From Cellvibrionaceae bacterium (GTDB lineage Bacteria > Pseudomonadota > Gammaproteobacteria > Pseudomonadales > Cellvibrionaceae): 64,000 nt of DNA. The translations under genes were made by a program, and so were the position numbers. The notes below the pieces were generated by a model. It was not told the origin of the DNA. It searched no databases and worked only from the letters and a program-made list of their open reading frames with translations. This document shows, one piece after another, positions 43,841 to 52,401 of the stretch (position 1 is its first letter; each line of letters starts with the position of its first letter). The stretch lies in the NCBI GenBank assembly GCA_028281575.1, contig JANQJP010000046.1, positions 44,133-108,132 on the forward strand. Direction: 5' to 3'.

Positions 43841-45068
43841 AAAACAGCACTCGACAGCGTATTGTTCCTTCGACTTCACGCAGCTGCCGCAAAGCGACAT
43901 CACTGTATTCCGCATCAACATCCACTACCACATAACCCACGTTTTCGTTGGTCTGTAAATATTGCGCCGAAACATTAATGCTGTGCTCAGAAAAAATGCG
44001 GTTGATACACGTCAGAACACCGGGAACATTTTGATGCACATGTAAAAGCCGGTGCACATTTTTATGCGCGGGCAGTGCAACCTCAGGGAAATTTACCGAA
44101 GAGATTGTCGTGCCATTGTCCGAATATTTTATCAGCTTTTCCGCAACCTCAAAGCCTATATTTTCCTGTGCTTCCATCGTTGATCCACCGACATGCGGTG
44201 TCAAAATAGCGTTGTCAAAACCGCGTAAAGGACTGATAAATTCGTCGTGATTGGACTTTGGCTCTACCGGAAAGACATCAATAGCCGCGCCCGACAAATG
44301 ACCTTCGGCAAGCGCCTGCACCAGCGCGTCAATATCCACTACGGTACCGCGCGAAGCATTTAACAAAATCGCGCCTTTCTTCATCGTTGCGAGTTCTTGT
44401 TCGCCAATCATATTTTTGGTCGAGGGAAGCTCGGGCACGTGCAAAGTAACAATATCTGATTTTACAAGCAGCGCATGCAGCGATTTACATTGCCCGGCGT
44501 TGCCAAGCGGCAGTTTGGTAATCGCGTCGTAGAAAAGTACATTCATACCCAGTGACTCCGACAAAACGCTGACCTGCGCCCCAATCGAACCGTAGCCAAT
44601 AATGCCGATGGTCTTGCCGCGAATTTCATAGGAGCCCTGCGCCGACTTAAGCCATTCTCCACGATGACAACCAACATTTTTTGCCGGAATATCGCGCAAC
44701 AACAAAATGGCTTCCGCGATAACAAGTTCAGCGACAGAACGAGTATTTGAAAATGGTGCGTTGAAAACAACAACCCCATGTTCCTGGGCCGCCTGTAAAT
44801 CTACTTGATTCGTGCCTATGCAAAAACAGCCAACAGCGACAAGCTTGGGAGCACTTTCGATGACTTCCCGCGTAAGCTGGGTACGGGATCGAATACCAAC
44901 AAAATGCGCATCTTTTATTTTTTCAATTAATTCGTCACCGGAAAGTGCGGTTTTCACATACTCAATATTGGTGTATCCAGCATGATGCAGCGTTTCCACC
45001 GCGCTCTGATGAACACCTTCGAGTAACAGAAATCTGATCTTATCTTTTTGTAGCGACGTTTTATTCAA
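43839..45068 (-). CDS. serA: D-3-phosphoglycerate dehydrogenase SerA, 409 aa
   Basis: SerA makes 3-phosphohydroxypyruvate, the first step of serine synthesis. The NAD-binding motif GIIGYGSIGAQVS lies near residue 154. FVGIRSRTQLTREVI, GAILLNASRGTVVDIDAL and LTPHVGGSTMEAQENIG (catalytic His) are present. A C-terminal ACT domain (residues about 337-409, VPGVLTCINRIFSEHSINVS) suggests serine feedback. The start is TTG at 45068 (MNKTSLQKDKIRFLLLEG); copy D of the dispersed repeat lies directly before it. Confidence 0.95.
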   Translation of the reverse strand: MNKTSLQKDKIRFLLLEGVHQSAVETLHHAGYTNIEYVKTALSGDELIEKIKDAHFVGIRSRTQLTREVIESAPKLVAVGCFCIGTNQVDLQAAQEHGVVVFNAPFSNTRSVAELVIAEAILLLRDIPAKNVGCHRGEWLKSAQGSYEIRGKTIGIIGYGSIGAQVSVLSESLGMNVLFYDAITKLPLGNAGQCKSLHALLVKSDIVTLHVPELPSTKNMIGEQELATMKKGAILLNASRGTVVDIDALVQALAEGHLSGAAIDVFPVEPKSNHDEFISPLRGFDNAILTPHVGGSTMEAQENIGFEVAEKLIKYSDNGTTISSVNFPEVALPAHKNVHRLLHVHQNVPGVLTCINRIFSEHSINVSAQYLQTNENVGYVVVDVDAEYSDVALRQLREVEGTIRCRVLF

Positions 45069-45071
45069 GCT

Positions 45072-45092
45072 AGGGCCTATTTAAAACTAATT
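45072..45092 (+). repeat. Dispersed 20-bp repeat, copy D
   Basis: AGGGCCTATTTAAAACTAATT (one base longer than the consensus) lies three bases upstream of the serA TTG start, with its AGGGCC end toward the gene. Confidence 0.5.
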
Positions 45093-45180
45093 GGCATCCA
45101 CTTCAGCTGACTTCAGTGAAGTTCTAATGGGTATGCAGGAAAGGACGCGGATTGTAGCACAGTGCCAGAGCCTGTAACGC

Positions 45181-45858
45181 TCAAAGAGGCCGATAGATAA
45201 TGCGCACGCCGTCCGAGGTGCCAAGCAACAGCACATCGGCGGGTTTACGAGCGAACAAGCCATTCGACACAACACCTGCAATATGATCGATCTCAGCCTC
45301 AAGCGCCACAGGATCACGGATATCCAGCGCGTGAACATCGAGAATTTCACAGCCATTATCGGTCACCACTCCGTCACGAAGAACGGCGTCACCACCCAGG
45401 TCACCGAGCTGACGCACCACGGCTTCGCGCGCCATGGGAATCACTTCTACAGGCAGTGGAAACTTACCGAGCTGGGTCACCCATTTGCTGTCATCGGCAA
45501 TGCAGACAAATTGCTTCGCGCAAGACGCCACTATTTTTTCGCGCGTGTGTGCAGCACCCCCGCCTTTGATTAAATTGAGCTGGGCGTCTGTCTCATCAGC
45601 ACCATCAACATAAAAACCCAGAGAGTCGACACTATTTAAATCGAAGATTGGAACACCTGCCGCTTCGAGCCGCGTTGCAGATGCATCCGAACTCGCCACC
45701 GCGCCACGAAACCGGGTCTTATGTTCAGCGAGCATGTCAATAAAATAATTGGCAGTGGAGCCCGTGCCTATGCCCAAGATTTCCTGCGCTGACAATTTGG
45801 GAACCACATAGTCTATTGCGGCCTTCGCCACCTGCTTTTTTAATTCATCTTGGGTCAT
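45181..45858 (-). CDS. rpiA: Ribose-5-phosphate isomerase A RpiA, 225 aa
   Basis: RpiA interconverts ribose-5-phosphate and ribulose-5-phosphate. The blocks [69 protein letters not shown] and [19 protein letters not shown] are diagnostic. It is divergent from ilvA, a common arrangement in gammaproteobacteria. Confidence 0.96.
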   Translation of the reverse strand: MTQDELKKQVAKAAIDYVVPKLSAQEILGIGTGSTANYFIDMLAEHKTRFRGAVASSDASATRLEAAGVPIFDLNSVDSLGFYVDGADETDAQLNLIKGGGAAHTREKIVASCAKQFVCIADDSKWVTQLGKFPLPVEVIPMAREAVVRQLGDLGGDAVLRDGVVTDNGCEILDVHALDIRDPVALEAEIDHIAGVVSNGLFARKPADVLLLGTSDGVRIIYRPL

Positions 45859-46015
45859 GACTTGCCAAGCTTTATTATCCGATTGAATTGGGTTGTTGAA
45901 CCACTATCTTAATCAATAGCGGGTAAATTTTCTCCCTTCAATTCAATGACTTGCTTGAACGATTCCATTAGTATGCGCTCACTAAACCCCCCTAACAGGT
46001 TCGGCCCAAACTTAC

Positions 46016-47527
46016 ATGCCTGAGTCCTATATAAAACGCATTCTCGACGCACGTATATACGATCTCGCGGTTGAAACGCCGCTCGATCACGTACCGCTCA
46101 TATCGGCGCGCTGCAACAATAATGTGCTGCTAAAACGAGAAGACCTTCAGCCGGTATTTTCGTTTAAAGTGCGCGGTGCGTATAACCGTCTACTGCAACT
46201 CTCTGAGCAACAAAAAGCCAAGGGCGTCATCGCAGCCTCGGCCGGGAATCACGCCCAAGGCCTGGCACTCGCTGCGCAACACATGGGCATTAGCGCAACA
46301 ATCGTAATGCCCAAAACCACACCCGTGATTAAGGTCAACGGCGTCAAGCGACGCGGCGGCAGGGTCGTACTGATAGGCGACACTTATGATGAAGCTTCCG
46401 ACCACGCACATAAACTCGTTGAAGAAAAAGGTCTGACCTATATCCCCCCTTATGACGACCCAGATGTGATCGCCGGTCAGGGCACTGTTGCCATGGAGAT
46501 TCTGCGTCAATACCCCGGCCATATCGACGCGATTTTCATCCCAGTGGGTGGAGGGGGTCTCTGCGCTGGAATGGCCGCCTATATCAAGTATGTGCGCCCG
46601 GAAATTGAGGTCTACGCAGTTGAGCCGGAAGACGCTGCCTGTTTAAAACTCGCAATGGACAAAAAACGTCGCGCAACACTCAGTCAAGTGGGAATATTTG
46701 CTGATGGCGTTGCCGTGGCGCAAATCGGCAAAGAAACGTTTCGGGTGCTAAAGTCGACGATCAATGGTGTCATCACTGCCAACACCGATGAAATATGCGC
46801 TGCAATCAAGGATATCTTTGAGGATACACGCTCCATCGCCGAGCCGGCCGGTGCACTGTCCCTCGCAGGCCTAAAAAAGTTTGCTGCAGAAAAAAAGTGG
46901 AAAAACAAAACGCTCATCGCCATCGACAGTGGTGCGAATATAAATTTTGACCGCTTGCGGTACATTTCCGAGCGCACGGAAATTGGCGAAAAGCGTGAAG
47001 CGATTTTCGCCGTCACCATCCCCGAAAAAGCGGGCGCTTATAAAAAGTTCTGTCAACTGCTTGGCAAACGCGCGATTACTGAATTTAACTATCGTTATTC
47101 AGACGACAGCAACGCTCACATTTTTGTCGGACTGCAAATATCTCCCGATGGCAACGACCGCGCCGAGATTGTCGACAAGTTGAGCACCGGCGACTACCGA
47201 ATTGTGGATATGACGGACAATGAGATGGCTAAATTGCATATTCGCCACATGGTCGGCGGACGCGCACCTCAAGTTGAGGACGAAACCGTCTATCGTTTTG
47301 AGTTTCCCGAACGGCCTGGCGCACTGCTCGATTTTTTAACCAAGCTCGCCGGGCGCTGGAATATCTCACTATTTCACTATCGCAACCACGGCTCGGCGTT
47401 CGGCCGCGTTTTGGTCGGCATGCAGGTCCCTGCGGGAGAGCGTTCGCAACTTGAGGCACTTCTAGACGACTTGAACTATAACTATTGGGATGAGACAGAC
47501 AATCCGGCCTACCAATTTTTTCTGTAA
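46016..47527 (+). CDS. ilvA: Biosynthetic threonine deaminase IlvA, 503 aa
   Basis: IlvA converts threonine to 2-oxobutanoate for isoleucine synthesis. The PLP lysine lies in VFSFKVRGAYNRL near residue 50, the glycine loop is IPVGGGGLCAGMA, and ASAGNHAQGLALAA is standard. Two C-terminal ACT-like regulatory domains (about 330-410 and 425-503, AVTIPEKAGAYKKFCQLLG and RFEFPERPGALLDFLTKL) mark the long, isoleucine-regulated form. A fragment resembling part of the dispersed repeat (CTAACAGGTTC) lies in the 30 bases before the ATG. Confidence 0.96.
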   Translation: MPESYIKRILDARIYDLAVETPLDHVPLISARCNNNVLLKREDLQPVFSFKVRGAYNRLLQLSEQQKAKGVIAASAGNHAQGLALAAQHMGISATIVMPKTTPVIKVNGVKRRGGRVVLIGDTYDEASDHAHKLVEEKGLTYIPPYDDPDVIAGQGTVAMEILRQYPGHIDAIFIPVGGGGLCAGMAAYIKYVRPEIEVYAVEPEDAACLKLAMDKKRRATLSQVGIFADGVAVAQIGKETFRVLKSTINGVITANTDEICAAIKDIFEDTRSIAEPAGALSLAGLKKFAAEKKWKNKTLIAIDSGANINFDRLRYISERTEIGEKREAIFAVTIPEKAGAYKKFCQLLGKRAITEFNYRYSDDSNAHIFVGLQISPDGNDRAEIVDKLSTGDYRIVDMTDNEMAKLHIRHMVGGRAPQVEDETVYRFEFPERPGALLDFLTKLAGRWNISLFHYRNHGSAFGRVLVGMQVPAGERSQLEALLDDLNYNYWDETDNPAYQFFL

Positions 47528-47540
47528 GCGAAGGTGATTT

Positions 47541-48446
47541 ATGAGTGTTCAACGCCGCTATTTGACCGAACAGGACTGCGAAGTGTCGCAATATATCGCT
47601 GGGTTTTGGCGCCAGACCGCGTGGCAATTTAACGACAGCGAACTGCAGGCTTACATTGAAAATCTGCTCGATATCGGCGTAACCACAATGGACCACGGCT
47701 TTGTATATCAAAGCGAAGCGCAATTTGGCCGCGTGCTAAAAAATGCGCCAAGCCTGCGCGACCGAATGGAAATTATTGGCAAATTCGGCATCCGCCCCAT
47801 TGATTATGGTGACCTGGGGGCGCATACCATCAATCACTATGACAACTCGGCTGACTATCTTCAGCAATCCGTCGAGCGAAGCCTGACTGATCTAAATGTC
47901 GACCACCTGGATATCCTGCTTGTCCACCGTCCGGACTACTTGATGCACGCTCAATCGTTGGCCGAGGGCTTTGCCCGTTTAAAAGATCAAGGCAAAGTGC
48001 GTCATTTCGGCGTGTCTAATTTCAGCCCCTCACAGTTCGAGCTCTTACAATCCTGCTGCGACATGCCATTAGTTACTAACCAAATCGAATTCTCTCCGCT
48101 GTGCCTTAACCCATTAAATGACGGCACTTTAGACCAGTGCCAGCAAATCGGTATGAACCCGAGCTATTGGTCTTGCCTGGGTGGGGGACGCATGCTTACC
48201 GGAACTCACGAACGCGATGTCAGAGTGCGCAACAGCCTGCGCATCGTCGCAGATGAGCTTGGCGCCGAATCACTGGAGCAAGTTATTTATGCCTGGGTAA
48301 TGCGTGTGCCTTGCGGAGGACTGCCGATCCTGGGCTCAAGCAACATAGAGCGCATTAAAAAAGCCATAGGCCAGGCGCCGGTTCTAATCAATCGAGAGCA
48401 ATGGTACGCCATTTTAGAAGCATCGACCGGTGCGCGCGTTCTTTAA
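47541..48446 (+). CDS. Aldo/keto reductase (YdhF-like), 301 aa
   Basis: The catalytic tetrad is visible: Asp and Tyr in TTMDHGFVYQ, Lys in IIGKFGI and His in ILLVHRPDYL. RHFGVSNFSPSQFELLQ and LPILGSSNIERIKKAIG form the NADPH-binding end. The length fits the E. coli YdhF group, whose substrate is unknown. It follows ilvA by 13 bases and may be cotranscribed with it. Confidence 0.88.
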   Translation: MSVQRRYLTEQDCEVSQYIAGFWRQTAWQFNDSELQAYIENLLDIGVTTMDHGFVYQSEAQFGRVLKNAPSLRDRMEIIGKFGIRPIDYGDLGAHTINHYDNSADYLQQSVERSLTDLNVDHLDILLVHRPDYLMHAQSLAEGFARLKDQGKVRHFGVSNFSPSQFELLQSCCDMPLVTNQIEFSPLCLNPLNDGTLDQCQQIGMNPSYWSCLGGGRMLTGTHERDVRVRNSLRIVADELGAESLEQVIYAWVMRVPCGGLPILGSSNIERIKKAIGQAPVLINREQWYAILEASTGARVL

Positions 48447-48463
48447 AGCGCATGCATTGTCGC

Positions 48464-48889
48464 CTATTTTTTACTGCGTTCTTGCGCCTGAAATAATCGA
48501 AAATCACCACTGGCAATTTTTTGCAGCTGATTGACCGGCCAATTGTAGACGTAGATCCACGCATCAATTTCTGCGCCATTTTCAAGTTGAATACGCGTTG
48601 TCTCTCTCCGATATTCCCTGGGTTCGGGGTGGATATTACTGCACTGTTCATAATCATCCAGGCGCGCAAATAATTCGGATTTAGCATGAATTTCGTAGAC
48701 TTCGCCAAAAACTTTAGCTGCGCTACTCGAGGCAACAAAACCGGGATAGGCTCCCACCCAATAGAGCGCGCCAGCGCATGAAGCTTCGGCCACATATTTA
48801 CAGTAGGGAAGCAAATACTCATGCCTGTTCGGCGACGCGCCTTTGCACAAAGTGCCGTAAACAAATAAATAATCCGAATTTACAGTCAT
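48464..48889 (-). CDS. Gamma-glutamylcyclotransferase-like (YtfP/GGCT fold) protein, 141 aa
   Basis: The N-terminal YLFVYGTLCKGASPNRHEYLLP carries the YGTL substrate loop of the fold. ALYWVGAYPGFVAS, KVFGEVYEIHAKSELFARLDDYEQC and a late WIYVYNWPV agree. Members remove gamma-glutamyl groups from amines or peptides, but many are uncharacterised. Copy E of the dispersed repeat lies four bases upstream of the ATG. It converges with the aldo/keto reductase gene. Confidence 0.85.
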   Translation of the reverse strand: MTVNSDYLFVYGTLCKGASPNRHEYLLPYCKYVAEASCAGALYWVGAYPGFVASSSAAKVFGEVYEIHAKSELFARLDDYEQCSNIHPEPREYRRETTRIQLENGAEIDAWIYVYNWPVNQLQKIASGDFRLFQAQERSKK

Positions 48890-48893
48890 ACCT

Positions 48894-48913
48894 AGAACCT
48901 GTTAATAGCCGTG
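48894..48913 (+). repeat. Dispersed 20-bp repeat, copy E (3' half divergent)
   Basis: AGAACCTGTTAATAGCCGTG matches the first 13 bases of the consensus with few changes and then diverges. It lies just before the ATG of the GGCT-like gene (48887-48889), with the AG end toward the gene. Confidence 0.4.
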
Positions 48914-48977
48914 ATCTCTAACGGGTACCAAGTATAATCAGCGTATCCACACCTAATGTTATTGACCGAGAAAAAAT

Positions 48978-49961
48978 ATGACGCAGAATTTTCGCTGGGG
49001 CCTTATTGGACCGGGCAATATCGCCACACGATTCGCCGAATCACTAAATTTTGTCGAAGGCACTTCGCTCTATGCAGTGGCAAGTCGTGATATCAAACGG
49101 GCAACAAAATTTGGTGAAAAATTCGGCGCCCGCCAGTGCTATCAAAATTATCAGGCACTGTGCGAGGACCCTCACGTAGATGCAATTTACATTGCAACCC
49201 CTCATAGATTCCACTTTGAGCAAGCACATACATGCTTAACCGCGAAAAAACCCGTGCTGTGCGAAAAACCCTTCACGGTAAACGCACGGGAACACCAAAT
49301 TTTGGTCGATCTTGCCACGCAAAACCAAGTATTCATGATGGAAGCGATGTGGACACTTTTTTTGCCCACCTATCGTCAAATTCATCATTGGTTGAAAGAA
49401 GAGACGATAGGGGACACCAAATTATTGCAAAGCAGTTTTGGTTTTGTCGCGCAAAGAAATCCTGTGGGAAGATTGTTTAACCACGAGCTCGCCGGCGGGA
49501 CCTTGCTTGATATGGGCGTTTATAACGTTGCAATTTCACAGTGGTTACTCAAAAAACCTCTAAAAGATGTACTAGCGCATGCGTATATTGGCGCAACTGG
49601 CGTAGATGAAACGATTTCTGTGAGTATGAATTTTGGTGACGGCGTTTTCTCACAATTCTTTTCTAGTTTTCACTCACAACTGCCTAATAATTTCATCGTT
49701 AATGGCTCAAAAGGTTCTATATGCATTGGTAAAGATTTTTGGGGCGCCGAAAAGGTCCAGCTTAAAATAGGAAATAACATTGAAACGCTGTCTTTTCCAT
49801 TTCGAGGACGCGGATTTGAATACGAAATTGAACACGCCATAGCCTGTATTCAAGAAGAAAAAACCGAATCAAACATCATGAGTCACGAAGCCACTCAATC
49901 GAATATGAAAATAATGGACAGTATTCGTCAACAGATAGGTTTGCGTTATTGTTTTGAATAA
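48978..49961 (+). CDS. Gfo/Idh/MocA-family oxidoreductase, 327 aa
   Basis: The Rossmann N-terminus FRWGLIGPGNIATRFAESL is followed by LYAVASRDIKRATKFGEKFG, DAIYIATPHRFHFEQAHTCLTAKKPVLCEKPFTVN (the EKP motif) and FMMEAMWTLFLP. The second domain has LLDMGVYNVAISQW. Related enzymes include dihydrodiol/xylose dehydrogenases acting on sugars. The substrate is not evident from context. Confidence 0.87.
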   Translation: MTQNFRWGLIGPGNIATRFAESLNFVEGTSLYAVASRDIKRATKFGEKFGARQCYQNYQALCEDPHVDAIYIATPHRFHFEQAHTCLTAKKPVLCEKPFTVNAREHQILVDLATQNQVFMMEAMWTLFLPTYRQIHHWLKEETIGDTKLLQSSFGFVAQRNPVGRLFNHELAGGTLLDMGVYNVAISQWLLKKPLKDVLAHAYIGATGVDETISVSMNFGDGVFSQFFSSFHSQLPNNFIVNGSKGSICIGKDFWGAEKVQLKIGNNIETLSFPFRGRGFEYEIEHAIACIQEEKTESNIMSHEATQSNMKIMDSIRQQIGLRYCFE

Positions 49962-50444
49962 ATCTCTAGAGAAAGTTTCAGTTGGCTTTTAAAGAAATCA
50001 CTACAACCGTGCCACAATATCGGTGAATAAAAAAATGTTGCATCTATCGTTGGTCGACTAATGCTGCAAATTTCGCTTTTTAATCAGAAAAATATGTGTA
50101 TTATTAGCGCTTAACAAAAAAATATATAGGACCACTCATAGTCAGTCGTTTGTTTTAGTTTCGACGGGCTAAATACCTCAACAACTCCTACTTTTTTATT
50201 ACTTTTGTTGTGGTGTTGTATAAGCCAAGCGCGGCGCACAAATAATATTTAGCAAACATTGCTTAACTATTTATTGGGAAAGCTGTGATAGAACCATGCG
50301 AAGTTCTACTCAGCTGAGGAATAGTTAAGCTGGCGTTTGCAGCAGTTCTTTGTTTTCTTTTTTGTAAATACGCGATTTACGAGGCGCTGACCAAGCCTCT
50401 AAAACTCGAATTTTATATGCTTTCGTTATTCGGGGAGGAAGCAT
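49962..50444 (+). ncRNA. Structured leader region of the lipid operon (candidate riboswitch/attenuator)
   Basis: No gene is seen in these 483 bases. A TATTAT box lies at 50099-50104. Downstream, GCTTAACTATT (50261-50271) pairs perfectly with AATAGTTAAGC (50320-50330). Inside it AGCTG (50281-50285) pairs with CAGCT (50311-50315), and inside that TAGAAC (50289-50294) with GTTCTA (50303-50308). Immediately after, GCTG/CAGC (50329-50343) is followed by a T-rich tract and overlaps the outer stem by two bases, as a switch would. Two more hairpins follow: GTAAAT-ACGCG-ATTTAC (50364-50380) and GAGGC/GCCTC (50381-50399). I do not match it to a known riboswitch class. Confidence 0.5.
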
Positions 50445-51107
50445 TTGGACGTTATTTCAAAAAGACATACCGATGGACTTACTTGGAAATTCCCACGTAT
50501 CCATTGGACAGCAGTCTTGTTCTACCCTCTGGCAAAACTTTTGATATCCTTTTGCAACGGATTTCAAAAGATTCCCAAGTCGGGTGGATGCATCGTTGTG
50601 GCCAACCACACAAGTTATGTAGACCACTTCGTTTTGTATACGCTCATCGCTGTACTTGCACGTCGGCGCGCAAAGTTTGTATCAAAAGTCGAGCATTTTA
50701 AGTCCCCGCTGACAGCCAAGATAATCTCTTACCTTGGCGCATTTCCAATTAACCGCGCACGCGGCGGGCGTACTGCGCTGGCAAAAACGGTAGATTTGGT
50801 CAATGCAGGCGAAATCGTCGTCATTTACCCAGAAGGTACACGCAGTCGCGATGGCACAATGCAACCATTTAAAACGGGCGTTACATTTGTTCAAGAAAAG
50901 ACTCGTGCACCGATCGTCCCTATTGGCATATCGGGGGCCTTTGATATTTGGCCAGCTCACAAAAAATGGCCGCGACCAGGCCGGGTGAGCATCAATTGTG
51001 GCACACCCATTTATCGCTTTTCAGGTCCCGAGATTCGCGATTCCATAGCAAATGAACAGCACAGAAGAGCTGACATTCTTAAAGAAAAAGTCTCGTCCCT
51101 TCTATAA
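50445..51107 (+). CDS. 1-acyl-sn-glycerol-3-phosphate acyltransferase-like protein (PlsC family), 220 aa
   Basis: The acyltransferase motif I is NHTSYVD (His55, Asp60, the H-x4-D pair), and YPEGTRSRDGTMQPFKTG is motif III. INRARGGRTAL and PIVPIGISGAFDIWP also fit. A hydrophobic stretch near residues 20-36 suggests membrane association. The start is TTG at 50445 with GGGGAGGAA at ideal spacing; no ATG start is available before the catalytic motif. It is the first gene of a four-gene plus-strand run ending at 53624, and a long structured leader precedes it. Confidence 0.85.
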   Translation: MDVISKRHTDGLTWKFPRIHWTAVLFYPLAKLLISFCNGFQKIPKSGGCIVVANHTSYVDHFVLYTLIAVLARRRAKFVSKVEHFKSPLTAKIISYLGAFPINRARGGRTALAKTVDLVNAGEIVVIYPEGTRSRDGTMQPFKTGVTFVQEKTRAPIVPIGISGAFDIWPAHKKWPRPGRVSINCGTPIYRFSGPEIRDSIANEQHRRADILKEKVSSLL

Positions 51108-51130
51108 GTTTTGTTTTTGGGACAGCACAT

Positions 51131-52102
51131 ATGAACCAAGATCTGCTTCAACGCACAAAACATTTTGCCAATGAAAAGCGGCTGCTAAGTTGGTGGTATG
51201 TTGTATCCAGTTTTGCGATTACGCTCGGCTGCTTCATGGCCATCGTAATCGTTGACCACTACATCGCTCGTTTTTTGCTTTCTATTACAATGGGATTACT
51301 CTTGGTTCGCCTATTTATTCTTTTTCATGACTACTACCACCAAGCGATTCTCTACAGATCGAAAATAGCAAATGTATTGTTTTGGATATACGGCTTACTC
51401 ACTCTCACGCCGGCAAGCGCGTGGAGAGAAACTCACAATTTTCATCACGCTCGCACCTCAGTGACCGAGTTTTCAAATATTGGCTCATTTAAAATTATGA
51501 CGGTCAACGAATGGAACGCCGCATCTTCGTTGGCGCGCCTGTCGTACCGGCTTCAACGACATCCACTGACGATCGCTTTTGGCTGGGTCACGGTTTTTAT
51601 GATCGGCATGTGCATTCAAGGCTTCACACGCAAACCCCGGGAAAATTGGGACGGCCTCCTCGCGATTGGTGTAAATGCCTTACTGCTTATTAGCGCGATT
51701 TACTTCCAGCAATTGGAACTCTACTTTTGGGCCTGGCTGCTGCCTTCGCTAATTGGCGCAGCGCTGGGCTCGTATATTTTCTATGCGCAGCACAATTTTC
51801 CCACGATGAAGCTTCGCGCGCGTAAAGACTGGAACTATGTGCACGCGGCGCTGCACTCAACGAGCTTTATTCGCATGCCTAAAATCATGCACTGGTTTAC
51901 AGGAAATATTGGCTATCACCATGTTCACCACGCCAATCACCGTATTCCTTTTTACCGACTACCGGAAACTATGCATGCGCTCGTGGAGTTCCAAACACCA
52001 CACGAGACCTCATTAAGACCGAAAGACATTTGGTCCTGTTTGCGACTAGCTTTATGGGACCCCGAGCAACAACGCATGCTCACACGCAGCGAAATTGCAT
52101 AA
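51131..52102 (+). CDS. Membrane fatty acid desaturase, 323 aa
   Basis: Three histidine boxes are visible: HDYYH near residue 66, HNFHH near 102 and HHVHH near 262, the di-iron site of membrane desaturases/hydroxylases. Hydrophobic helices surround them (FAITLGCFMAIVIV, LLLISAIYFQ). Such enzymes insert a double bond into a fatty acyl chain on a lipid, CoA or ACP. Its position between an acyltransferase and a dedicated acyl carrier protein suggests an ACP- or lipid-linked substrate, which is inference. Confidence 0.88.
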   Translation: MNQDLLQRTKHFANEKRLLSWWYVVSSFAITLGCFMAIVIVDHYIARFLLSITMGLLLVRLFILFHDYYHQAILYRSKIANVLFWIYGLLTLTPASAWRETHNFHHARTSVTEFSNIGSFKIMTVNEWNAASSLARLSYRLQRHPLTIAFGWVTVFMIGMCIQGFTRKPRENWDGLLAIGVNALLLISAIYFQQLELYFWAWLLPSLIGAALGSYIFYAQHNFPTMKLRARKDWNYVHAALHSTSFIRMPKIMHWFTGNIGYHHVHHANHRIPFYRLPETMHALVEFQTPHETSLRPKDIWSCLRLALWDPEQQRMLTRSEIA

Positions 52103-52143
52103 TAAAAATATGGTTCCCGGAGTATGACCAACTGGAGTTGATT

Positions 52144-52401
52144 ATGGAAACCGAAATAAAAAATACTGTTATCGAACTAATATCCCGGTATTCAGATTGC
52201 CCTGTAAGCGAGCTGACAACCGATGTTGCTCTTTCCGATACTGGGATTGAATCTGTCGGCGTCGCTGAACTTATTTTTGATCTGGAAGATAGGTTCGATA
52301 TCACTATCGAGGACAGCGACGATATCCAAAGTCGTTTTAACTTAGGCACTGTTCAAGACGTAATCAATCTTGTAAGCAGTTTGGCGACGGAAAATGCTTA
52401 G
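52144..52401 (+). CDS. Acyl carrier protein, 85 aa
   Basis: A small acidic four-helix protein. The phosphopantetheine attachment serine is probably Ser37 in GIESVGVAELIFDLEDRF; the residue before it is Glu instead of the usual Asp of the D-S-L motif. The ATG at 52144 has GGAG six bases upstream. It is distinct from housekeeping AcpP by sequence. The next gene, a ketoacyl synthase, starts at its stop codon, so the two are made together. Confidence 0.85.
   Translation: METEIKNTVIELISRYSDCPVSELTTDVALSDTGIESVGVAELIFDLEDRFDITIEDSDDIQSRFNLGTVQDVINLVSSLATENA

Noticed and set aside
45996..46010. Seventh copy of the dispersed repeat before ilvA (CTAACAGGTTC)
   Set aside because: Only about nine to ten bases match and the 3' half is absent, so it could be chance.
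50261..50330. Simple Rho-independent terminator of the upstream oxidoreductase gene
   Set aside because: The outer stem is A/T-rich, encloses nested stems, lies 300 bases after the stop, and the T-rich tract comes after a separate hairpin; a leader structure fits better.
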